This document shows, piece by piece, positions 22,298 to 31,836 of a stretch of DNA of 64,000 nucleotides (the stretch's first letter is position 1; each line of letters opens with the position of its first letter). The notes below the pieces were generated by a model. It did no database searches, had not been told where the DNA came from, and saw only the letters and a program-made list of their open reading frames with translations. The position numbers and the translations under genes were made by a program. Location of the stretch: positions 12,246,483-12,310,482 of the forward strand of contig CM025855.1 in assembly GCA_003952965.2 (NCBI GenBank), written 5' to 3'. This DNA is from Morella rubra. Taxonomy: Eukaryota > Streptophyta > Magnoliopsida > Fagales > Myricaceae.

Positions 22298-23786
22298 CAC
22301 TACAAGAAATATCGCCTCACGCAATGACTTTTTTTAGCCACCAGAGGCAGTGCGTCCCTATTAACAGCATTAGACACGATTGCAGAAAAGCTAGCTGCCA
22401 TTGAGTTTTTAATGGGCAAGGAATAACTAGGGACCCGCACGGTGGGCAATTGCTGTAATTAAGTTCAAAATTCACTCTCTTTTTCTGAGACAAGGAAAAA
22501 TGATCTGCATGGCATCCTTTTGCGCATTGAGTTTGCTGCCCACCCAAAAAATGCCCGTGTCTTCAACTTCGATGGTTTAACCCATCTCAACTTTTTCTGT
22601 CCCTTCTTTCCTCAGATTTTTTTCTCTTAACTTTTCTCATTTCTCTTCATGTTCATAGCCGGTTCCTGCACGACTCTCTTTGTTTGGCAAAAATGGTGTT
22701 CCACAAGATCAAGGTAGAAAACCCCACCGTTGAGATGGACGGTGAGATCTCTCATCTCTCTCTTTCTCACTGTGTCTCCGTCTTTCATAAAAATGGTGTT
22801 CCTGATCTTTTGCTCTCTTGAGCCTCCTATTGGAAGATTTGTTTGTTCAACTATTACAAACAATCATTTTAATGATAAAATTTATTCACTGTCAATAAAC
22901 GAACAGCAAAGAGTGAAGAACGAACAACGAAGAAAAGTATCGAACAAATAGGAAAGGTAGTGAAGAGGTGTACAGGGCTATGGTGATGGATCGATTGGAA
23001 TTTTTTTGAAGCTCATTGGCTGCGAACCCAGCTATTTGGGAGAGATGGGGCTACGATTTGTGAAGTCCTCTGTTGTAGATTTTTTTTTCTGGGTTTGTTG
23101 CAGTTTTTTGTTCGGCATGTTTGATGTAGATCTTGCTGCATTTTGTGAAATCTTTTATTTCTTGGGTTTGTTGTAGATCTTTATTTTTGGGCATATTTGT
23201 TGCAGATCTTTATCTATAAAGATCTTTCATGGGTTTGTTGTAGATATGTATTTCTTGGGTCTGTTTTCTGGTGTCCTGTTTCGTGAAGTCTTTGTACAAA
23301 GTTTTATGAAGATTCAAATTTTATATGGATTGTTGTCTCGTTGTTTGTTTGTTTGAGATGGATTATGTAGTTGGTTTTGCTGGCAAAGATGGTTCTTGAC
23401 GAACTAGTTCGTAGAATCGTAGATTATAGAGCAAGAACTGGGTTCGTAGAATCGTAGATTGCAATAACCATTTGCGAAGATGGTTTTCTCAGTTGTAGCG
23501 ACTCTCTAGTTGCCCACACTCCCATCTTGCAACGAGTCTCTGTAGTTGGTAGAACTACTGGTCTTTCAAGATGAAAATGTGGCGCCGAATTTGTTCGAGC
23601 TTTTCTAACCAGGTGTTAAATCGTCATGGGAGCACTTTGGGGTAGACTCGCATATGTTATTGCCCACGAGGCAAATGCAACGACCCACTCGGTGACATCT
23701 TTCTGTTGCGACAGGTCTTTAGCAACCAATTAGCCAACTTTTTCCAACCATAACTGGCACTGTTAAAGTCCAAATTTCTTATAGTG
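22298..23786. mobile_element. Non-autonomous CACTA transposon (1.5 kb)
   Basis: The left end is CACTACAAGAAATATCG and the right end, read on the minus strand, is CACTATAAGAAATTTGG: the classic CACTA-superfamily terminus with 12 of the first 13 bases shared. Flanking triplets are TAG (22295-22297) and CAG (23787-23789), a 3-bp TSD with one transition. It has no transposase. The inside contains a captured gene start (22693-22741) followed by T-rich, intron-like DNA. Confidence 0.82.
22693..22741 (+). pseudogene. cICDH: Captured exon 1 of cytosolic NADP-isocitrate dehydrogenase
   Basis: The ATG opens MVFHKIKVENPTVEMDGE, matching the start of plant cytosolic NADP-dependent isocitrate dehydrogenase (family start M-A-F-x-K-I-K-V, then NPIVEMDGDE). 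The exon ends ATGGACG with a GTGAGA donor, so the copy includes the start of intron 1. The upstream CT-rich stretch (22590-22692) looks like its 5' untranslated region, and the T-rich DNA after 22742 like its first intron. No second exon was found before the CACTA end. The enzyme normally turns isocitrate into 2-oxoglutarate; this fragment cannot. Confidence 0.75.
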
Positions 23787-23815
23787 CAGGAGATGTAGTA
23801 CTCCATCTCGATTAA

Positions 23816-24463
23816 ATATTACTTTATAATATTTTAAGATTAATGTCAAAATTTATCAATGAATTAGATTATTTTATTCATATAATCATTAATTAATTTT
23901 CTGGTGCTGTTTCCTTCTGTAAATAATATTTATTACTTTTTTGTGATCCATTGTGTTACTAAAGTTGGATTAGTGTAGTAATATAAAATATATGAAACAT
24001 TAAATTAAAATTAGTGCTTAAATAGTATTCTTAAAAAGGGCCTTATAAATTGTGAAATTATGTGTTTTGGCTCTCAAATTTTTTTTATCTCTCATGTAAT
24101 ATGTTAGTCTAGGCTTGATTTAATTTAATATGTGAGATTAGAGTAAAAATTAGTCAAGGTAGATTACCCATTAATTTTAATTAGTGGTAATTAGGCTTAA
24201 TTATGGGCTGAAAGGAGCAAAGAAGAGAATTTTAATGGGCTGGACGTGTGGGCCCTTGAGAAGAGACAAAGTGGACTTTAGATAGGCTTGGACTTGGGCG
24301 AAAAACAAGCCCAATTAGTTGAAGAGAGAGTGAACAATCGGCAAGCATACAGATTGTGGAGATTATGGAAGATTTGGAAACTTAAAATGATTCCCTAGAT
24401 TAGAACTAACTTGACATTTGTCAAGAACTACAAATTTCCACACAAACCGACCAAAGAGGAGGA
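23816..24463. other. AT-rich sequence, no gene recognised
   Basis: No coding frame. The stretch around 24060-24400 (TGTAATATGTTAG, GGGCTGAAAGGAGC) has the look of a retroelement leader or LTR, without definable ends. Confidence 0.4.
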
Positions 24464-26696
24464 TTGCTTCTTGTAGTTAACTCTAGGTTTGATCATTGTC
24501 TAGAACTAGATTAGGGTTAACCCTAGGTTGTTAACTATGGTTAGTGGGCTCTATAGAAGGAAAAGAGAGCTAAAGGAGTTCATTTTCCCCTTGGCTTCAC
24601 CGAATAAGAGAGAAAGAGTGGCGTGAGAAAGAGAGAGAGACTAGGCATCATTCTCTCTCAAAGTTCTTTAGTGTGTTGTTAAAACTTCAAAAGTAAATCT
24701 TTCTCCATATTCTCTAGGTGAATGATTCTCTCAAGAGGCTTTAACAGGAAAAGCTTGTTCAAAGGTAAGAGTGTTTAGTTTCATTTGGTATAAGGAGTTG
24801 GGATTTGATGTGATAAAATATTGAATGAATGTACATAAGGGTCACGAGTTGTCTAGTTATAGTAGAAATGGTAGTTTTCTTTGAAGATTTGTAGTTGCAT
24901 GTGATTTGGTTGATGAAAAGAGGTAAGAGAAATTCTTTTGGAGATATAGATTAGTATTTTAGATTGTACCATAATGTGAGTCTAAGTGACGACCCATGAA
25001 TTGGGTTCTAATAAAAATTAAGTTTTTACAAATATAAGGATAATTAAAAAGAGTTCAGCACAAATCAATCACAAATATGAGACAAATAAAGGAGAGTAAG
25101 GGATAGAAAGATAATACCGATATTTTTAGTGGTAAAACTTGCCTACGTCCACTCCTAAGGCTATACTTTCTCCATTATTCACCAGTAGTAATCACACATT
25201 AGCTTCCGGGTGCTAAGTAACTTTTACAAAGCATTTTTCGAGGTCACGCTTCAACTCTCACCTCAAATCTCAACAACCCAAGTATATCCCCACACTCAAG
25301 TGTTTAACAAAGGATTAATACAATAAGTAATAACAAATGACTATATAAGTCAGATGCGCAAGTGTGTAACACAATAATGAGCAAGAAGACAATATTAAGA
25401 ATGAAAGCTCTAGTTTTTGCAAGAAGTAATAGCTTTCTTGGGATTTGTGAAGGCTGGGTCATAAATGATGATGCAAGGGAGTGTTTCCTCCTCTAAGAAA
25501 ATTCTTCTTTGATAGAGCAGGTGGTGTGCCTCCATAGAGTGGGAGTGAGTGGCCCTTATGTCGACTAATGCCCGAAGAATTATGTTTCTACAGAATTTTA
25601 GATAACATCTTGATCTCGACGACCTTTTCTTGCTTCTTGTAGTTAACTCTAGGTTTGATCATTGTCTAGAACTAGATTAGGGTTAACCCTAGGTTGTTAA
25701 CTATGGTTAGTGGCTCTATAGAAGGAAAAGAGAGCTAAAGGAGTTCATTTTCCCCTTGGCTTCACCGAATAAGAGAGAAAGAGTGGCGTGAGAAAGAGAG
25801 AGAGACACATCATTCTCTCTCAAAGTTCTTTAGTGTGTTGTTAAAACTTCAAAAGTAAATCTTTCTCCATATTCTCTAGGTGAATGATTCTCTCAAGAGG
25901 CTTTAACAGGAAAAGCTTGTTCAAAGGTAAGAGTGTTTAGTTTCATTTGGTATAAGGAGTTGGGATTTGATGTGATAAAATATTGAATGAATGTACATAA
26001 GGGTCACGAGTTGTCTAGTTATAGTAGAAATGGTAGTTTTCTTTGAAGATTTGTAGTTGCATGTGATTTGGTTGATGAAAAGAGGTAAGAGAAATTCTTT
26101 TGGAGATATAGATTAGTATTTTAGATTGTACCATAATGTGAGTCTAAGTGACGACCCAAGAGGGAGTGAATTGGGTTCTAATAAAAATTAAAGTTTTTAC
26201 AAATATAAGCAAATATAGATAATTAAAAAGAGTTCAGCACAAATCAATCACAAATATGAGACAAATAAAGGAGAGTAAGGGATAGAAAGATAATACCGAT
26301 ATTTTTAAGTGGTTTGGTCAAAACTTGCCTACGTCCACTCCTAAGGCTATTTCCTTCTTTGGACTTTCTCCATTATTCACCAGTAGTAATCACACATTAG
26401 CTTCCGGGTGCTAAGTAACTTTTACAAAGCATTTTTCGAGGTCACGCTTCAACTCTCACCTCAAATCTCAACAACCCAAGTATATCCCCACACTCAAGTG
26501 TTTAACAAAGGATTAATACAATAAGTAATAACAAATGACTATATAAGTCAGATGCGCAAGTGTGTAACACAATAATGAGCAAGAAGACAATATTTAAGAA
26601 TGAAAGCTCTAGTTTTTGCAAGAGTGAGTAATAGCTTTCTTGGGATTTGTGATTGTCTCTCTTGGAGGCTGGGTCATAAATGATGATGCAAGGGAA
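24464..26696. repeat. Tandem duplication with a unit of about 1.17 kb
   Basis: The block starting TTGCTTCTTGTAGTTAACTC at 24464 starts again at 25630, and the two remain nearly identical to about 25481 and 26696. Each copy holds the same left flank followed by the start of the GTCGAC-family LTR. Copy 1 lacks short pieces of the LTR start and has 150 unmatched bases (25483-25629) before the second copy. The duplication followed the LTR insertion. Confidence 0.85.
24975..25483 (+). mobile_element. Truncated LTR of the GTCGAC-palindrome family (copy B')
   Basis: It starts TGTGAGTCTAAGTGACGACCC, lacks the AAGAGGGAG block kept in the neighbouring copy, and then follows copy B through the CCTACGTCCACTCC and AGCTTCCGGGTGC landmarks. 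It was cut off by the tandem duplication before the palindrome array. Confidence 0.75.
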
Positions 26697-26699
26697 ATG

Positions 26700-26701
<2 letters not shown>

Positions 26702-26777
<76 letters not shown>
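26702..26777. repeat. (CT)38 microsatellite
   Basis: An uninterrupted CT/TC run of about 76 bases inside solo LTR copy B. Its length is likely polymorphic. Confidence 0.95.
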
Positions 26778-26780
<3 letters not shown>

Positions 26781-26931
26781 CTATTTATATTCTTTTAGAC
26801 TTATGTGGTCCCGAAAATGTTTGAGTGTACCGTTAGAGTGGTGCCCTAATGATTTTAAAACAAAAGGCTAAGCTACCAACGTTCTAGAATTTTCTACGAA
26901 ATCACAGCATGTCTCAACACATAGTCGGCAT

Positions 26932-27098
26932 GTGTCGACACCATCATACTTGTCTGGAAATGTGCTCTCAAGTGTACGTGCTATGTGTCAACACCATCAA
27001 AAAAGATTTTGAGTTTCTGTGGCATGTGTCAACACTTATCTGTCCATTTGTCGACACCATCAAAACAACTCTCGAGTATATGTGGCATGTGTCGACAC
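26932..27098. repeat. Five GTCGAC/GTCAAC palindrome units in copy B
   Basis: GTGTCGACAC at 26932 and 27089, TTGTCGACAC near 27049, and two decayed GTGTCAACAC at 26985 and 27026. Most are followed by CATCA or TTATCT and preceded by GCAT or CTAT, so the repeated unit is larger than the palindrome. Spacing is 25 to 55 bases. Confidence 0.85.
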
Positions 27099-27373
27099 CA
27101 TCAATGCAGGAGAGAATTTATGGAACAGAGAGGTGTCATTTTCACTCCAAATCTTCATTAAACACCTATAATGAACAATATGGACCTTTTAGCTTGATCA
27201 AAGATGTTAGAGAATATGAGGATACTTTAAAAGATAGAAGTTTTCAATCCTTTAGAAATATATCTTCAGTAAATGTGGATTGATAAGATAATGATCTAAA
27301 ATCCTCCAAAGCTACTATAAATCATGAAAATCAACAAGGATTGTTCAAAGAATAACTTTGGGCTAACACATAG

Positions 27374-28639
27374 GCTCTTGCATGTAAAGATGTAAAGCTT
27401 TGAAAACCAAAATGTCAATCTTGAGAGTTGGAGGTCACGGGTTGGAGGGGTTTTGCTCTCTTGCCCGGATTCTCTAAACTTTCTTGAGTCTTAAGCATAA
27501 AGTTGAGTGTACCTTGCATCCAGATGGCAATATGATGGTGTTTTATGCTATATATGGCCGGATATGCTTATGCATGAACCTTTTCTTGCATAGAATGTGT
27601 TGCATGTTGATTATGTATAAAGATCTTGTCAAATGATGCATGCAATGACTTATCAGTTGATATTTATGTATCTTGAAGTATGTTGCTACATTTATGCATC
27701 TTGCGTGTCACATTGGATGAGCAAAAAGGGGTAAGAGGAGCTATAGAGGCCACGGGTTCTTAGGTTTTTAACTTAGAGGGTGGCTCTTTACATTTCTTGA
27801 CATTTTGAGGGCATATTAGTGTCATTTCAAGCTTGTTTTGCTCCCTGTTTGAACATATCAAATATTGACAGTTTCTACTTAGGGGATTTGAAGATTTTTC
27901 GGGTGAGTGTACAATCCTATAAGTGGAGAACTTAGAAATTAGGTCACAAGAGTGACGGAGGGTAAAAATTTGTCAAACCGGGTCCTTAAATATGGAAACT
28001 TAAGTCTCTAAATGAGTAAGTTTTGAACCATAAATGTTATAAGATAATAATCTAATGAGGTAGGAGGGGCTTAAAGAGATAAAATAGCAATAAGGATGCT
28101 TAATGGGCTTTAGTGGGTCTTGGAAGCCCAATAACCTTTCTTGGGCCTTGAAAGCCCAAAAGAAAACTTAAGAGAGACCTAAAAGAGGTTCTAATTAAAT
28201 TTGGAACTTTTAATAACTATAGATTAGACTCCTTTTAAAGCTTTGAAGCAAAGAAGAATCCAAAAGGCCATAAAAAGGCTAAAAACCTAAGAAGAGGAAA
28301 AAAAATGTGGAGTTTCATTAAGAAAAAGCGTACTTGGGCCAACCCTTTAAAAAGAATTGTTGTTTTCGGCCTTAAGGCCCAAACATAGAAGGAAAAAGAA
28401 ATAAAGAATTAAAAGATTAAACTTGACAAGAATTTTAAAAGCCAATTAGAACTTATAGGTTAGCAAATGTCTAACGAAAATAAGACGTAAACAAGAAAAT
28501 AAAATATCTCAAAGAAAAGAAGGTGATAAAAAAGGAAGAGTCTACCCAATAAAGAGAGCAATTATTAAATAAAAAATTTCATGAAACTAAAGGTTAGAGA
28601 GCGTGATAACGTTAAGGCAGGTCTTGTTTTATTTAATAA
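27374..28639. other. No gene recognised
   Basis: AT-rich sequence with retroelement-like phrases (AAGCCCAATAACC, GGGCCTTGAAAGCCC at 28100-28160). No open frame or repeat arm was found. Confidence 0.4.
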
Positions 28640-29161
28640 GGGTTAATTACAATTTGTCCCCTCAAATTATCACCTGATTTCAAATACTTCCACAAACTTT
28701 AACTCGTTGACTTCACCCACACAAACTATACTTCTCGTTGTGAATTTCATCCCCAAACTTGCTAAAGTTGTTATATTGAACGGTTTTTGTCCACGTAAAT
28801 GACACATGACCTTCTCTTTACTCGAAAAGACAAATTTGACTAGCTCGATTCTAAGTGAGTCATCTTTTTTTTAATATAAAAATTAGCTAACTACATATTA
28901 TTTTTTGTCTCTACAAATTGCTAGAAGCACTGTAGAAGGCTAGGAGGACTTAAACGAGGGTAAAATTATCTTTTCATATAAGGAGAAGGTCACATGTCTG
29001 TTACATGAGCTAGAAACCGTTCGACATTATGGCTCCATTCGGTTGAGGGATAGAATTGTAATGAGAAGTATAATTTATGGAGTTGAGTTGCAACAAGTTA
29101 AAGTTTGTGGAGTATTTGAGTATCGGGTGTTAGTTTGAGGGGAAAAATTATAATTAACACA
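28640..29161. mobile_element. Fold-back MULE or MITE (522 bp)
   Basis: The left end GGGTTAATTACAATTTGTCCCC and the complement of the right end (GTGTTAATTATAATTTTTCCCC) match, and similarity continues for about 170 bases into both arms, leaving a short centre. Flanks ATTTAATAA (28631-28639) and ATTTAATCT (29162-29170) are a 9-bp TSD with two mismatches, the length expected for a MULE. It has no coding sequence. Confidence 0.7.
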
Positions 29162-29170
29162 TTTAATCTC

Positions 29171-29778
29171 TCATCAATTATTTAAATATCTCATAACGTC
29201 TTCCTCATATCATTCACATGAACATTTGTAATTTAATGGTTGAATCGATTGGATAATTATCGAGGACATAGTAACATGGATAACGTAATTTTCATAAATG
29301 GTCCATCTGTTGTTAATCAAATGAAGTTGTGATGGTACCGATCACTGGGGGATGTACAACTATTGCCTTGTGTGATAAAGGGTGGCCTCCTGGTAGTATG
29401 AAATTCTCATGCTTGCTTTTGTTCCTGGGAGGACGAAAATTACGAAACAGTCCCAACTGAAGGGTAGAGAGACGCACAATCCGACTTTGGGGATAAACAG
29501 AGAGTGGAGTTGGATGGACACTATGAAATGAATGATGCACTTAGTATTGATAATAGGATCAATAATTTGTCATATTGTCATTTCTCATTGATAACCATTT
29601 ATTGCCTATTTTGTATGACTTCTTCTATTCTGTGTTTATAACATGTTTTATCGCTTTCGTTAACATGCATCCCTTTCCCCTACCTTACTAAGTCCTTAAA
29701 ACTCACCCCTCTTTATTTTGTTGCATTACGATTGTTACCTTTAGCAAATCATGAGGGTTCTTGAGACGCACCACACGT
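29171..29778. other. No gene recognised
   Basis: The sequence around 29640-29760 (CCTTACTAAGTCC, AACTCACCCC) resembles the inside of a plant gypsy LTR but has no definable ends. Confidence 0.4.
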
Positions 29779-29787
29779 ATAACTTTA

Positions 29788-30063
29788 GGGATAAATGCCA
29801 AATTGGTCCCTGTGGTATACGCAAAAATTGATTTAGTCCCTGTGTTACCAAAACGATAAAATTAGTCCCCTTATTCACTCACTCGTTTGCCGATGGTCCT
29901 CCCTCCCCATTCCGTTCACTATATCGCCGGAACAAAAACCAAGTAAGCCCTAAATGCCACATGTCTGCCACCTCTGCCACATAAGCCATTGACTAGTCAT
30001 AAAAAAAACAAAAAAACCGAGCTCACGAAATCCTTTGTAACCCGTGTGACCCACTGACCCCTC
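29788..30063. repeat. MULE left terminal inverted repeat
   Basis: Begins GGGATAAATGCC. Pairs with 35835-36110. Confidence 0.9.
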
Positions 30064-30279
30064 CTGCACTTTTTCATCCCTACAAAAGAACATTTTCTCA
30101 AAAGCTTCCCACTTCTCCGTGCCCTAGTCATATCCATTTTCTTCAAAATCTCCCTTTGAAGTTAAAGCTTCTCCTCTGGTTCAGTGTTTCGTCGACCATC
30201 TTCTCTAGTTCATGCCTTTTTTCCGTTCCCCCATCTTCTGGTATTGCACCAGATTCCAAGCATTCAACAACTAACAGAC

Positions 30280-30725
30280 ATGAAATCATCTAGTTCGGCA
30301 TCCTTTACTTCTAGCGTTGAGGCTCACTTCTGCAACTGTGACCTCCAAGCATCTCTGAAGACATCTTGGATGGAGAGAAATCCTGGAAGGAGGTTCTTTG
30401 GATGTCCAAGATATGGTACAAAATCGGTAAGTATACCTGTTCGATTAAATGTCAAAGTGAAAAAAACTCAACTCTCTTTCTTACACAACATTTTGTCCTC
30501 TGTTGACTGCACTACAGATGCCACCTCCGTGTGACTATTTTGCTTGGTATGACACCCCCCCTCTACAAATGGGCAGTTGAGTTTTTTCCTGGTTTGATGA
30601 GAAAAATCAAGTTGTTGGAAGCTGAAGCTCTGAAACGAAGACAGATTGAGAGAAAGGTGAGGATTTCGTTGGTTGTTTCATGGGTATTTGCACTGGTTGC
30701 AGTTTGTGTGGCCTTGTGGTTTTAA
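30280..30725 (+). pseudogene. GRF-type zinc-finger protein of the MULE, one frameshift
   Basis: Exon 1 (30280-30426) encodes MKSSSSASFTSSVEAHFCNC and ERNPGRRFFGCPRYGTKS, the first half of a GRF finger, ending at a TCG/GTAAGT donor. Exon 2 (from 30518, after a CACTACAG acceptor) gives PPPCDYFAWYD, the second half. Then, at a run of seven C (30545-30551), the frame slips. The downstream frame reads LYKWAVEFFPGLMRKIKLLEAEALKRRQIERK followed by a hydrophobic helix (ISLVVSWVFALVAVCVALWF) to the stop at 30725, a coiled coil and C-terminal membrane anchor typical of plant GRF proteins. A one-base change in the C-run would break the gene, or it could be a sequencing artefact. Confidence 0.78.
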
Positions 30726-31836
30726 AAGTAGTTAGTTTATCCCTTTTGTATATGTATGGTTGTTTCATGGCTTTTGAGCCGTTTTTGGGTTGTTGGTTTT
30801 CAATGTAACCTCATGTGTTGTTGGCTTTTGTAATGGCAGGATCATGTCTTCAATGTATGAATTGTGTGGTTGTTGTACTGCAAGGTTTAATGTATGGCTT
30901 TTGTTATGTAAATGTATGGCTGTTTCATGGCTTGACTTTGTCACTTTGCCTACGTAATTTGATTCAAAAGAAAATACAAGAAGCTGTGAATTAGAGAAGT
31001 GTTCATCGACAATAGCAGAGAACATTGCAGTAACAATGTTGATGATGTAACATTGAAGTAACAGTCAACTAGGCACCAACATTTCGTTCAATTGAATTAT
31101 CATTTCATTTTCAGACCCATTCAAAAGCACATATTCTTAACTCCACCATTGACAAGATCTTTAACATTTTTCATATGGCAAATACTTTATGCTTCTGCCC
31201 ATCTTTCCCACCTTCCCGAATTAGATGGATTTATCAAGCAGGCAAATTCTCTACAACAAATATAATAGGAAAAAACTCTATACTCAGGCCTGCAGCTTTT
31301 CAGCTAGATATTTGACATACCAATGTGTCATTCATCACTGGTAGTTTCTACAAAAATTAAAGTTACTTTCATCAAAATTTCACAAACTCCTTCACGTGAA
31401 CCATTTCACAAACCTGTTTACAAGGGTTTACAATGAAACAACGAAAAGAACTTGTCTTGTAGCCATAAATGGCTAAATTCGTAAATACTTGAATCCTTAC
31501 ATCCAAGAGAATCTGTCTTCTATTCAGCACCATAAATGTTTACAAAAACATAGGAAATAAACATCCAAGCTGTTTACATCATAGCATACCAAGTTCAATA
31601 CCATAAGTGTTTACATCATCAACATTCAACCATTGAAATTCAGCACCATAACTGTGCACAACAAACTGCCAAATTCACCATCCAAAGTTCAAAAAACTGT
31701 CAACATCAACCTATCAAAAAAATTGCCAACGTCCAAACTACCAAATATAACTACCAATATCCAACCGTTCCAAAAAAACAGCCAACATCCAACCCCATCA
31801 CTTCCAATTGCCATACAAAAACAGTCTCAAAACATT
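30726..31836. other. Space between the convergent MULE genes
   Basis: No coding frame. It probably holds the two 3' untranslated regions and terminators. Short CCAAC/CCATC-rich repeats occur at 31560-31830. Confidence 0.5.

Larger units (their letters stand above)
26137..27368 (+). mobile_element. Solo LTR, copy B of the GTCGAC-palindrome family
   Basis: 1232 bp, TG...CA (TGTGAGTC to TTTGGGCTAACA), flanked by CATAA (26132-26136) and CATAG (27369-27373), a 5-bp TSD with one mismatch. It shares all landmarks with copy A, including GAGTGAATTGGG, CCTACGTCCACTCC, AGCTTCCGGGTGC and the terminal TTGGGCTAACA. It contains a long CT microsatellite and five palindrome units. Confidence 0.8.

Noticed and set aside
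26680..26871. Open frame of Leu/Ser repeats
   Set aside because: It is a translation of the CT microsatellite.
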